A stretch of DNA of 16,605 nucleotides from an uncultured Dechloromonas sp. (GCA_937996725.1 CALKUR010000144.1:1-16605); one strand, 5' to 3'. Numbered from the stretch's first letter, positions 7,876 to 15,233 are shown. Translations and numbers: made by a program. The notes: a model not told the origin generated them from the letters alone.

Positions 7876-8349
7876 TCAGCCGGCCAGCTTGGCAAACGCG
7901 TCGATGACTTCCTGCGGTGCCTGCACCAGCTCGATCAGCACGCCTTCACCGGCAATCGGAAACTCGTCGTTGGCTTTCGGGTGCATAAAAGTAATGTCGT
8001 AACCGGCGGCACCCTTGCGAATGCCCCCTGGGGCAAAGCGCACCCCATTGTTGGTGAGCCAATCCACAGCGACCGGCAGGTTATCGACCCACAGGCCAAT
8101 ATGATTGAGCGGCGTTGCATGCACAGCCGGCTTTTTTTCGGGATCCAGCGGCTGCATCAGATCGACTTCCACCTTGAATGGGCCTTTACCCATGGCAGTG
8201 ATGTCTTCGTCAACGTTTTCACGTTCAGAAACAAAGTTACCGGTGATTTCCAGACCGAGCATGTCGACCCACAAGGTACGTAGCTTTTCTTTCGAAGGAC
8301 CACCGATAGCGATTTGCTGGACACCAAGAATTTTGAACGGACGGGGCAT
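7876..8349 (-). CDS. VOC superfamily protein, candidate methylmalonyl-CoA epimerase
   Basis: This 157-residue protein has two betaalphabetabetabeta repeats of the vicinal oxygen chelate fold (about 6-70 and 80-145), as in glyoxalase I and methylmalonyl-CoA epimerase. The second-half motif NHIGLWVDNL (His83) and the C-terminal strand VLIELVQ (Glu140) match the epimerase ligands His and Glu. At the first ligand position, where epimerases have His in D-H-x-G-I, this protein has Gln12 (VQQIAIG). The second position is Asp63 or Glu61, where Propionibacterium epimerase has Gln65. The site could still bind metal, since some glyoxalases use Gln. Of two adjacent ATGs, I chose the one at 8349 because it lies 5 nt from AAGGAG, against 2 nt for the one at 8352. 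The gene lies 18 nt downstream of lgt and converges on pccA. Epimerase function is inferred from context; a different lyase or isomerase is possible. Confidence 0.75.
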   Translation of the reverse strand: MPRPFKILGVQQIAIGGPSKEKLRTLWVDMLGLEITGNFVSERENVDEDITAMGKGPFKVEVDLMQPLDPEKKPAVHATPLNHIGLWVDNLPVAVDWLTNNGVRFAPGGIRKGAAGYDITFMHPKANDEFPIAGEGVLIELVQAPQEVIDAFAKLAG

Positions 8350-8367
8350 CATTACTCCTTGAAACGG

Positions 8368-9156
8368 TTATACAGGTTGGCGCTGGCTATAGCGATACAT
8401 CACGACTCCAGCAAGAATCATGGGCAAACTCAACCATTGCCCCATCGACAGGTTGCCGAAGAGCAACCCAAGAAAATCATCTGGCTCCCGACCGAACTCG
8501 GCCAAAAAGCGTGCTGCGCCGTAGCCCATCAGAAACACGGCCGAAACGGCCGCCCGCGGCCGCGGCTTGGCGGCATACCACCAGAGCAGCACGAACAGCA
8601 GGATGCCTTCGCAGGCGAATTGATAGAGCTGTGAGGGATGGCGCGGAAAATAGTCCGTGCGGGGAAAGATCATGGCCCAGGGCACATCGGTAATACGACC
8701 CACCAACTCACCGTTAATAAAATTACCCAGGCGGCCAGCCGCTAGGCCCAGGGGTACCAGCGGCGCAATGAAGTCGGTGACTTCGAAGAACGAGCGCCCA
8801 TGCTTGCGACCATAAAGCGCCATGGCCAACAATACCCCTAGCAAGCCGCCATGGAAGGACATACCGCCCTGCCAGAGCGCAAAGATCTCCAGAGGATGGT
8901 CGAGGTAATAGGCTGGCTTGTAAAACAGTACGTAACCAAGACGCCCGCCGAGGACTACACCCAACGCACCGTAAAACAGCAGGTCGTCGATGGCCTGATT
9001 AGTCCAGCCTTGTAATGGCAAGCGCCTAGCATGGAGCCGACCCAGGCTGACGAACAGTACAAACGCAACCAGATACATGAGCCCGTACCAATGCACAGAC
9101 AGTGGGCCGATGCTGATGGCAATAGGGTCAAACTGGGGGTGCATCAAAGGAGTCAT
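8368..9156 (-). CDS. lgt: Phosphatidylglycerol-prolipoprotein diacylglyceryl transferase
   Basis: This integral inner-membrane enzyme attaches diacylglycerol from phosphatidylglycerol to the lipobox cysteine of prolipoproteins, the first step of lipoprotein maturation. The 262-residue product has about seven hydrophobic segments. Family motifs include HPQFDP near the start, HWYGLMYL (His22), GGMSFHGG (His102, matching the essential His103 of E. coli), the Lgt signature GRLGNFINGELVGR (141-154, with Arg142 and Glu150) and RFLAEFGREPD (216-226). I chose the ATG at 9156 because homologues begin a few residues before HPQFDP; a TTG at 9177 and an ATG at 9144 are alternatives. It is divergent from ilvD with about 96 bp between starts. 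The VOC gene follows at 18 nt and is probably cotranscribed. Confidence 0.95.
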   Translation of the reverse strand: MTPLMHPQFDPIAISIGPLSVHWYGLMYLVAFVLFVSLGRLHARRLPLQGWTNQAIDDLLFYGALGVVLGGRLGYVLFYKPAYYLDHPLEIFALWQGGMSFHGGLLGVLLAMALYGRKHGRSFFEVTDFIAPLVPLGLAAGRLGNFINGELVGRITDVPWAMIFPRTDYFPRHPSQLYQFACEGILLFVLLWWYAAKPRPRAAVSAVFLMGYGAARFLAEFGREPDDFLGLLFGNLSMGQWLSLPMILAGVVMYRYSQRQPV

Positions 9157-9193
9157 GGCACTCTGCGGGCGGATCAAGCGATAGAATGTCGAA

Positions 9194-9214
9194 ATTATAG
9201 GTCAATCACTGACC
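9194..9214 (-). promoter_or_regulatory. Candidate lgt -10 box abutting a GGTCA dyad
   Basis: On the minus strand a perfect TATAAT (9199-9194) sits 37 nt upstream of the lgt start. Directly adjoining it is a perfect dyad, GGTCA-ATCAC-TGACC (9200-9214), which fills the -10/-35 spacer. No convincing -35 hexamer is found at 16-18 nt. The region also lies upstream of ilvD, where TAGAAT (9182-9187) is a weak -10 candidate on the plus strand. A regulator bound to the dyad could affect lgt and possibly ilvD. Confidence 0.4.
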
Positions 9215-9252
9215 ACATCTGATCGTTCTGCCGACTGTTTTAAGGATTCATC

Positions 9253-11109
9253 ATGCCGCATTATCGTTCCCGTACCTCGACCCATGGCCGCAACATGGCT
9301 GGTGCCCGCTCTCTATGGCGTGCAACCGGCATGAAGGACGGCGACTTTGGTAAGCCGATCATTGCCGTGGTGAATTCATTCACCCAATTCGTTCCGGGGC
9401 ATGTGCATCTGAAAGATCTGGGTCAGCTTGTGGCCAGAGAAATTGAAGCGGCCGGTGGCGTGGCAAAAGAATTCAATACGATCGCTGTGGATGATGGCAT
9501 TGCCATGGGCCATGGCGGCATGCTGTATTCGCTACCCTCACGCGAACTGATCGCCGACTCGGTGGAATACATGGCCAATGCGCACTGTGCTGACGCGCTG
9601 GTCTGTATTTCCAACTGCGACAAGATCACTCCGGGCATGCTGATGGCGGCACTGCGCCTGAACATTCCGGCGATTTTTGTGTCGGGTGGTCCGATGGAGG
9701 CCGGCAAGGTCCAAATCGGCGGCAAGGTTATTGCGCTGGATCTCGTGGACGCCATGGTCAAGGCCGCAGACAGCCATTGCTCGGACGAAGAGGTTGAAGC
9801 GGTCGAACGCTCGGCTTGCCCAACCTGCGGCTCCTGCTCGGGCATGTTTACGGCCAATTCGATGAACTGCCTAACCGAAGCCTTGGGTCTATCGCTGCCG
9901 GGGAATGGCACGGTGGTCGCCACACATGCCGATCGCAAATCGCTGTTCCTGGGTGCAGGTCAGCGCATTGTTGAGCTCTGCAAACGCTACTACGAACAGG
10001 ATGATGCCTCGGTGCTGCCGCGCAATGTGGCCAACAAGAAGGCATTCGAGAATGCAATGACGCTGGATGTTGCGATGGGTGGTTCGACCAACACCGTGCT
10101 GCATATTCTCGCAGCCGCTCAAGAAGCTGGTATCGACTTCACGATGCAAGATATTGATCGCATCTCGCGCCACGTGCCCTGCCTATGCAAGGTGGCACCA
10201 ATGACAGACAAGTACCACATTGAAGATGTACACCGTGCTGGCGGCATTCTGGGCTTACTCGCAGAGCTTGATCGCGCCGGCCTGATTCATCGCGATACGC
10301 CGACCGTTCACAGCACCACCCTGGGCGATGCCATCGATCACTACGATGTGACCAAGACCCAGGATGAGCGCGTGACGACGTTCTTCCGCGCGTCACCCGG
10401 CGGCATTCCGACGCAAACGGCGTTTTCGCAGGATCGTCGCTACGATGATCTCGACACAGACCGCGCCAACGGCTGTATTCGCGATCGCGCGCATGCCTAT
10501 TCGCAGGATGGCGGGCTCGCCGTTCTGTACGGAAATCTGGCTGCCAACGGCTGTATCGTTAAAACCGCTGGTGTCGATGAATCCATTCTCAAGTTCATTG
10601 GCAAAGCCCGTGTTTATGAGAGCCAGGAAAGCGCCGTCGAAGGCATCCTCTCCGGTGAAGTCGTCGAGAACGATGTGGTCGTCATCCGCTATGAAGGCCC
10701 ACAGGGCGGTCCGGGCATGCAGGAAATGCTATACCCGACCTCGTACCTGAAATCGCGCGGCCTCGGCAAAGCCTGTGCGCTCCTGACCGATGGTCGTTTT
10801 TCTGGCGGCACCTCCGGCTTATCGATTGGCCACGTCTCACCAGAAGCTGCCAGTGGCGGCTTAATCGGCTTGGTAGAAACTGGCGACACCATTGAGATTG
10901 ATATCCCGAACCGTCGAATCCACCTCGCAGTCAGCGATGAAGATTTGGCCAAGCGTGATGCCGCGATGTGCGCCCGTGGCGATCAAGCCTGGAAGCCGGT
11001 TGCACGTGAGCGTGCAGTGTCTCAAGCACTGAAGGCCTATGCGCTATTCGCCACCTCGGCGGATCGAGGTGCCGTGCGTGATATCAGCCAGGTGGTCCGT
11101 AAGGGTTAA
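9253..11109 (+). CDS. ilvD: Dihydroxy-acid dehydratase
   Basis: The enzyme dehydrates 2,3-dihydroxy-isovalerate and 2,3-dihydroxy-3-methylvalerate to the 2-oxo acids, the third common step of valine, isoleucine and leucine synthesis. The 618-residue length is near that of E. coli IlvD (616). The cluster-binding region shows CISNCDKITPGM (Cys122, with Lys124 as the expected carbamylated lysine) and CPTCGSCSGMFTANS (Cys195). Asp81 lies in DDGIAMGHGGM, and the C-terminal domain has TDGRFSGGTSGLSIGHVSPEA with the catalytic serine segment. Overall similarity to the E. coli type suggests an oxygen-sensitive [4Fe-4S] form, which is an inference. The ATG follows AAGGA (9242-9246) at 6 nt. It is a single gene, divergent from lgt and closed by its own terminator. 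It is not phosphogluconate dehydratase (Edd), because the motifs and N terminus are of the IlvD type. Confidence 0.97.
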   Translation: MPHYRSRTSTHGRNMAGARSLWRATGMKDGDFGKPIIAVVNSFTQFVPGHVHLKDLGQLVAREIEAAGGVAKEFNTIAVDDGIAMGHGGMLYSLPSRELIADSVEYMANAHCADALVCISNCDKITPGMLMAALRLNIPAIFVSGGPMEAGKVQIGGKVIALDLVDAMVKAADSHCSDEEVEAVERSACPTCGSCSGMFTANSMNCLTEALGLSLPGNGTVVATHADRKSLFLGAGQRIVELCKRYYEQDDASVLPRNVANKKAFENAMTLDVAMGGSTNTVLHILAAAQEAGIDFTMQDIDRISRHVPCLCKVAPMTDKYHIEDVHRAGGILGLLAELDRAGLIHRDTPTVHSTTLGDAIDHYDVTKTQDERVTTFFRASPGGIPTQTAFSQDRRYDDLDTDRANGCIRDRAHAYSQDGGLAVLYGNLAANGCIVKTAGVDESILKFIGKARVYESQESAVEGILSGEVVENDVVVIRYEGPQGGPGMQEMLYPTSYLKSRGLGKACALLTDGRFSGGTSGLSIGHVSPEAASGGLIGLVETGDTIEIDIPNRRIHLAVSDEDLAKRDAAMCARGDQAWKPVARERAVSQALKAYALFATSADRGAVRDISQVVRKG

Positions 11110-11131
11110 TAAGAGTGCGGCCCTTGATACA

Positions 11132-11172
11132 CTCAATAAAAAACGGCGCCTAAAGCGCCGTTTTTTATTGAG
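11132..11172. terminator. Bidirectional intrinsic terminator after ilvD
   Basis: An 18-bp perfect inverted repeat has arms CTCAATAAAAAACGGCGC (11132-11149) and GCGCCGTTTTTTATTGAG (11155-11172) around a CTAAA loop. A GC core flanked by A and T tracts gives a T-run on both strands. It separates the convergent ilvD and glycine-zipper genes. Its outer arm shares CTCAATAAAAAA with the terminator after pccA. Confidence 0.95.
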
Positions 11173-11186
11173 GCAAAAGAACGCAA

Positions 11187-11465
11187 TCAGTTGCTGTTGG
11201 ATTTCTTGCCAGCCTGATAGCCTTCGTTGTACTGCTTCTGTTTGCTCTTTTCATAAGCATCATAAGCATAGCCGCCGACCGCACCCACTGCAGCGCCGCC
11301 GACCGCACCCCAGATCGGGTTACCACCGGCAATTGCCACAATACCGGCACCCGCTGCTGCACCGATCGCGCCACCCGACAGGGTACGTTGTTGCGTATCG
11401 CTCATACCCGAGCAGCCGGTCAAAAATGCAGCCACCACCGGAACAATCATTAATGTCTTTTTCAT
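11187..11465 (-). CDS. Glycine-zipper lipoprotein
   Basis: The 92-residue product starts with a lipoprotein signal peptide (MKKTLMIVPVVAAFLTGC) whose lipobox LTGC puts the acylated cysteine at residue 18. The residue after it is Ser, so outer-membrane sorting is expected. Residues 30-68 are a glycine-zipper segment of closely spaced Gly/Ala (GGAIGAAAGAG, then GGNPIWGAVGGAAVGAVGG), predicted to form a two-helix membrane hairpin as in OsmB/SlyB-like envelope proteins. A short polar tail rich in Lys, Gln, Asn and Tyr follows. GAGGAG lies 9 nt before the ATG. It starts 19 nt after the Rap1a/Tai-domain gene and is probably cotranscribed with it. The role is unknown; envelope stress or membrane integrity is the usual family association. 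Confidence 0.85.
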   Translation of the reverse strand: MKKTLMIVPVVAAFLTGCSGMSDTQQRTLSGGAIGAAAGAGIVAIAGGNPIWGAVGGAAVGAVGGYAYDAYEKSKQKQYNEGYQAGKKSNSN

Positions 11466-11484
11466 AACCTTCTACTCCTCAGAA

Positions 11485-11841
11485 TTACTTGCCGCAGGGA
11501 TGGCGACCACCCAGGAAACGGAGAACTGCTTCGGCAGCCGGGGCGCTGTTGTATTTTGGATTAGCTTCCGTCCAATCAATGAACTCTTGAACAACCTTGT
11601 CATTCTTGGCGCCTTGCGGAATGCAAATCTTACTCGGTGCATTCTTTGTACGCGTCACCAGATAGCTGTCGTAGACGCCCTGACCAAAACCACCGCAGTA
11701 GCTCTGGCTCTGCGGGCTGGCCTTATCTTTACACAGCGTCACCAACTCCTGCGTGCTGATGACTTTAGTCGTCGGCGTTGGTGCAGCAAAGGCGGTGGCA
11801 GAAGCAACGACGGCCGCAGCCATGATCAACGTTTTTTTCAC
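11485..11841 (-). CDS. Exported Rap1a/Tai-domain protein
   Basis: This 118-residue periplasmic protein is predicted to have a cleavable signal peptide (KKTLIMAAAVVASATAFAA, cut near residue 20). The mature part matches the Rap1a/Tai immunity fold by pattern: ELVTLC, then YCGGFGQGVYDSY, then KICIP, then FIDWTEANPKYNSAPAAEAVLRFL, ending in PC near the C terminus. Four cysteines (37, 49, 73, 116) could form two disulfides. Founding members (Serratia Rap1a, Tai4) protect against type VI secreted Tae4 amidases, but many members are stand-alone proteins of unknown role. I chose the GTG at 11841 because AAGGAG precedes it by 7 nt and the signal peptide starts there; the ATG at 11883 would add 14 residues before it. 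It lies 82 nt downstream of maeB and 19 nt upstream of the glycine-zipper gene. No amidase effector is in the window. Confidence 0.75.
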   Translation of the reverse strand: MKKTLIMAAAVVASATAFAAPTPTTKVISTQELVTLCKDKASPQSQSYCGGFGQGVYDSYLVTRTKNAPSKICIPQGAKNDKVVQEFIDWTEANPKYNSAPAAEAVLRFLGGRHPCGK

Positions 11842-11866
11842 GGGATTTCTCCTTGGGTTTAGAACA

Positions 11867-11880
11867 CCGTCTAACGACGG
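11867..11880 (-). other. Small hairpin between maeB and the Rap1a/Tai gene
   Basis: CCGTC-TAAC-GACGG forms a 5-bp stem with a 4-nt loop in the 82-nt gap downstream of maeB. It lacks a T-run on the minus strand, so it is unlikely to be an intrinsic terminator. It may be an RNA-processing or 3'-end stabilising stem, or chance. Confidence 0.25.
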
Positions 11881-11923
11881 CACGTGTTAACTCTATGCTC
11901 TCTACAGGTTTACGGCAAGCAAT

Positions 11924-14206
11924 CTAGCGTTTGGCCTTTAATGCATCGAGCACGGCCATGGCGGTCATATTGACTACCCGACGCACGGTCGACGACGATG
12001 TCAGGATGTGCACCGGCAATGCGGCACCCAACAGAATCGGTCCAATCGTTACCCCGGAACCGCCGATCATCTTGATCAGGTTGTACGAGATATTGGCTGC
12101 ATCCAGATTAGGCATCACCAGGACATTGGCTTCGCCTTTGAGGGCCGACTCCGGATAAGCATTCAAACGGATCTCTTCCGACAACGCGGAGTCTCCGTGC
12201 ATTTCGCCATCAACCTCCAGTTCGCCGGAAGACAAGGCCGGCAACAAGGCGGCAGCACGACTCATTTTAAGCGCCGACGCCGACGCCGATGAGCCAAAAT
12301 TCGAATGCGACAACAGCGCGACTTTGGGGTGTACGCCAAAGCGTTTGACTTCGTCGGCGGCCAGCATCGCAATCTCGGCGATCTGTTCGGCATCCGGGTT
12401 TTCATTCACATGCGTATCGGCAATGAAGAGTGAACGGCCCGGTAGCATCAGGTAGTTCATCGCGGCAAAGACGCTCACGCCGGTACGCTTACCGACGACC
12501 TCGTTGACGACCTGTAGGTGATCGCCGTATTGACCCAGCACACCGCAGATCATGCCATCGGCGTGGCCCAGCTTCATGAGCATGGCGCCCATCAGCGTGG
12601 TATCTCGGCGCATTTCCGACTTGGCAATATCGGGTGTGATGCCACGGCGCGCCATGAGCTTGTGATACGCCGTCCAGCATTCGCGGTAGCGCGGATCGTC
12701 CTGCGGGTTCACCAGTTCGAAATCGACACCCGGTTTGATACGCAGGCCGGCGCGCTCGAGGCGCGTCGCCACCACGTCCGGACGACCGATCAGAATCGGT
12801 GTGGCCAGCTGCTCTTCCAGAATGACCTGGGTGGCACGCAACACGCGTTCGTCTTCGCCCTCGGCAAACAGGATCCGCTGACGCGGGCCTTCTTTACAGG
12901 CCACGAAGACGGCGCGCATGCCGATGCCCGTGTGATACACGAACTCTTTGAGATGCTCGACATACGCATCCATATCGGCGATCGGGCGGCGGGCAACGCC
13001 GGAGCTAACCGCCGCTTTGGCGACTGCCGGCGCAATGCGTGTAATGAGTCGTGGATCGAAAGGCTTGGGAATCAGATATTCCGGTCCGAATTGCAGTTCA
13101 TGGCCGGCGTAGGCCATGGCCACTTCGTCGGAAACTTCCACTTCGGCCAGCTCGGCAATCGCGTACACGCAGGCCAACTTCATTTCTTCCGTAATAGTCG
13201 TCGCGCCGACATCGAGTGCACCACGGAAAATAAACGGGAAGCACAGCACGTTATTCACCTGGTTCGGGTAATCCGAACGGCCCGTGGCAATGATGGCGTC
13301 CGGGCGGACCTTGCGTGCTTCTTCCGGCATGATTTCCGGCGTTGGGTTGGCCAGCGCGAAAATCAGCGGGTTTTCTTTCATCGGCGGCAGCCATTCGGCC
13401 TTAAGTGCGCCGGCGGCGGAAAGCCCCAAGAAAACATCGGCACCGACCAGTGCGTCCTGCAGCGTGCGCGCTTTTGTGTCCTGCGCATACTTGGCTTTGG
13501 TCGGCTCCATGTTGGCCTCACGACCCACATAAATGACGCCCTTCGAGTCGCAAACGGTAATGTTTTCGCGCTTGACGCCGATTTCGCACCAGAGATCGAG
13601 ACACGCAATGGCGGCAGCGCCGGCACCTGACACCACGACACGAATCTTAGCGATATCTTTGTTGATGACCTTAAGGCCGTTAATCAGCGCCGAGGCAGAA
13701 ATAATCGCGGTGCCGTGCTGGTCGTCATGAAACACCGGGATCTTCATACGCTTCTTGAGCTCGCGCTCAATGTAGAAGCATTCGGGGGCTTTGATGTCTT
13801 CTAGGTTGACGCCGCCCAGCGTGGGCTCCAGCGCCGCGATCATCTCGATCAGTTTGTCCGGATCGTTCTCGGCTAATTCGATATCGAACACATCGATACC
13901 GGCAAACTTTTTGAACAGGCAACCCTTGCCTTCCATCACCGGCTTGGAGGCCAGCGGGCCAATATTGCCCAAGCCTAGGACCGCCGTACCGTTGGTAACG
14001 ACGCCAACTAGGTTGGCACGGGCGGTGAGGGTGTCAGCTTCGTCGGGATTCGCTTCGATTTCTTCGCATGCGAAGGCCACACCCGGGGAATAAGCCAGCG
14101 CCAAATCGCGCTGATTGGTCAGGCCCTTGGTCGGCGTGACGGAAATCTTTCCGTGCGTGGGGTAGCGGTGGTACTCCAGCGCAGCTGCGCGCAGATCCTT
14201 CTCCAT
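11924..14206 (-). CDS. maeB: NADP-dependent malic enzyme with phosphotransacetylase-like domain
   Basis: The enzyme oxidatively decarboxylates malate to pyruvate and makes NADPH. The 760-residue protein has the hybrid MaeB layout (E. coli MaeB is 759). The malic enzyme part (about 1-425) shows LAYSPGVA (Tyr39), EGKGCLFKKFAG (Lys94), the metal ligands Glu136/Asp137 (LEDIKAPE) and Asp162 (FHDDQHGTA), and a dinucleotide loop SGAGAAAIACLDL (about 193-205). The C-terminal part (about 430-755) resembles phosphotransacetylase (RILFAEGEDERVLRATQVI); in E. coli this domain is regulatory (acetyl-CoA inhibition) and not catalytic. GGAGA stands 4 nt before the ATG. The 104-nt gap upstream, to the methyltransferase gene, shows no clear promoter or terminator. 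It could drain malate made from succinyl-CoA, linking propionate catabolism to pyruvate and NADPH supply for PHA synthesis. Confidence 0.96.
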   Translation of the reverse strand: MEKDLRAAALEYHRYPTHGKISVTPTKGLTNQRDLALAYSPGVAFACEEIEANPDEADTLTARANLVGVVTNGTAVLGLGNIGPLASKPVMEGKGCLFKKFAGIDVFDIELAENDPDKLIEMIAALEPTLGGVNLEDIKAPECFYIERELKKRMKIPVFHDDQHGTAIISASALINGLKVINKDIAKIRVVVSGAGAAAIACLDLWCEIGVKRENITVCDSKGVIYVGREANMEPTKAKYAQDTKARTLQDALVGADVFLGLSAAGALKAEWLPPMKENPLIFALANPTPEIMPEEARKVRPDAIIATGRSDYPNQVNNVLCFPFIFRGALDVGATTITEEMKLACVYAIAELAEVEVSDEVAMAYAGHELQFGPEYLIPKPFDPRLITRIAPAVAKAAVSSGVARRPIADMDAYVEHLKEFVYHTGIGMRAVFVACKEGPRQRILFAEGEDERVLRATQVILEEQLATPILIGRPDVVATRLERAGLRIKPGVDFELVNPQDDPRYRECWTAYHKLMARRGITPDIAKSEMRRDTTLMGAMLMKLGHADGMICGVLGQYGDHLQVVNEVVGKRTGVSVFAAMNYLMLPGRSLFIADTHVNENPDAEQIAEIAMLAADEVKRFGVHPKVALLSHSNFGSSASASALKMSRAAALLPALSSGELEVDGEMHGDSALSEEIRLNAYPESALKGEANVLVMPNLDAANISYNLIKMIGGSGVTIGPILLGAALPVHILTSSSTVRRVVNMTAMAVLDALKAKR

Positions 14207-14310
14207 ATGCTCTCCGGCGATATCCGCGATACTTTGGTCACTGCGGATAAAAATGCCAGCACTTCCGGATCGGTCAACCGCCGACCCCGAATAGCGCCAG
14301 CGGGTTGATC

Positions 14311-14964
14311 TTAAAGATTAAAGCCTGTGGTGCGTGGCGCATTTTCCAGCGGCGGCACGAATGTCTCGAACAGCGTCTCGTGAGAATAAGTCCCCGGCCC
14401 GGTGCAATGCACGCGCACAACTTCCATCACGGGACCGGAACCGACCACCGCCATGAGACGACCGCCCAGCGCCAGCTGGTGCAGCAGCGCGTTGGGCACT
14501 TCCGGAACTGAACCAGTCAGTACGATGGCATCGTATGGCTCACCGGCTTCGTAACCTTTGAGGCCATCCCCCAGCACCAGTGTGACATTTTCAATGCCCG
14601 CTTCGGCCAGATTGGCCTGGGCCTGTGCTTGCAGCACCGGATCAATCTCCAGGCTGGTGACATGCGCACCTTGGGACGCCAGCAAGGCGGTCATATAGCC
14701 CGAGCCTGTACCGACCTCCAGAATCTGCGCATCTGGCGCCAACTCCAGTTCCTGCAGCATGCGGGCTTCCATACGCGGCGCCATCATCACGGCATTCGGC
14801 GTCAGCGGAATCTCGATGTCGGCAAAGGCTAGCGAACGGTAGTTCTGCGGCACAAACTCTTCCCGACGCACTTCAAACAGCAGATCCAGCACATTCGGAT
14901 CCAGAACATTCCATGGGCGAATCTGTTGTTCGACCATGTTGAAGCGGGCTTTTTCAGTGTTCAT
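14311..14964 (-). CDS. PCMT-family methyltransferase (L-isoaspartate O-methyltransferase-like)
   Basis: This 217-residue SAM-dependent methyltransferase belongs to the protein-L-isoaspartate O-methyltransferase family. Residues 1-40 match its N-terminal helices (ending RREEFVP). The Rossmann fold shows SAM motif I LEVGTGSGY (82-90), acidic LEID (105-108), GDG (132-134), YDAIVLTGSVPEVP (144-157) and GGRL (167-170). The substrate motif G-x-Q-T-I-S of true repair enzymes is replaced here by NAVMMAPRMEARM (57-69), so isoaspartate repair activity is uncertain. I chose the ATG at 14964 because homologues start with MNxEKARFNMVEQQIRPW; the longer frame to 15018 has no support. A TATAAT lies about 55 nt upstream. 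In many proteobacteria this subfamily precedes tolC; here maeB follows instead. Confidence 0.82.
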   Translation of the reverse strand: MNTEKARFNMVEQQIRPWNVLDPNVLDLLFEVRREEFVPQNYRSLAFADIEIPLTPNAVMMAPRMEARMLQELELAPDAQILEVGTGSGYMTALLASQGAHVTSLEIDPVLQAQAQANLAEAGIENVTLVLGDGLKGYEAGEPYDAIVLTGSVPEVPNALLHQLALGGRLMAVVGSGPVMEVVRVHCTGPGTYSHETLFETFVPPLENAPRTTGFNL

Positions 14965-15019
14965 GCGCAGGTTTCCGGCGTAAAAGTTTGGAAAAATGAC
15001 CGATGACGTCTTCCGCACG

Positions 15020-15025
15020 ATTATA
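15020..15025 (-). promoter_or_regulatory. Candidate -10 box for the methyltransferase gene
   Basis: A perfect TATAAT on the minus strand (15025-15020) sits in the 98-nt gap between the DUF1289 stop and the methyltransferase start. At a 17-nt spacing the -35 position (15048-15043) reads TGTTCC, a poor match. Transcription would start near 15013, leaving a leader of roughly 50 nt. Confidence 0.45.
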
Positions 15026-15062
15026 CCCGCGCCCTGCCGCCGGGAACATCCTGCAGAAGGCC

Positions 15063-15233
15063 TCAGTTGCCGGCTTCCGGTTCCGGCGCTTGCGGCTCCG
15101 CCAAGGGGCGGCCGCAGCCCTGGCAGAGGCCGCTGTCCGGATCCGCCATGCAGACCCCGACGCAGGGGTACACCACCTCAACATCGATAGGTGGCGAGGG
15201 GTCTGACTCAGTAGGTCGGGTCGGTTGCGTCAT
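15063..15233 (-). CDS. DUF1289 small cysteine-motif protein
   Basis: The 56-residue protein carries the DUF1289 pattern PCVGVCMADPDSGLCQGCGR, with Cys24-x3-Cys28-x8-Cys37-x2-Cys40, expected to bind a metal ion or iron-sulfur cluster. A Pro/Glu-rich tail replaces the longer C-terminal helix that many DUF1289 members have. The N-terminal 20 residues are low-complexity. I chose the ATG at 15233 because nothing upstream in the open frame resembles the family. The Shine-Dalgarno sequence is weak. The function of the family is not established. It may share a transcript with the methyltransferase downstream, although a separate promoter lies between them. It is divergent from phaC. Confidence 0.75.
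   Translation of the reverse strand: MTQPTRPTESDPSPPIDVEVVYPCVGVCMADPDSGLCQGCGRPLAEPQAPEPEAGN

Noticed and set aside
11187..11841. Type VI secretion effector/immunity locus
   Set aside because: Only the immunity-like fold is present. No amidase effector, Hcp, VgrG or structural component is encoded nearby, so a secretion locus cannot be claimed.
12518..13630. A 370-codon plus-strand open frame inside maeB
   Set aside because: MaeB is supported over its full length on the minus strand by motifs in both domains. The plus-strand product looks like a composition artefact.
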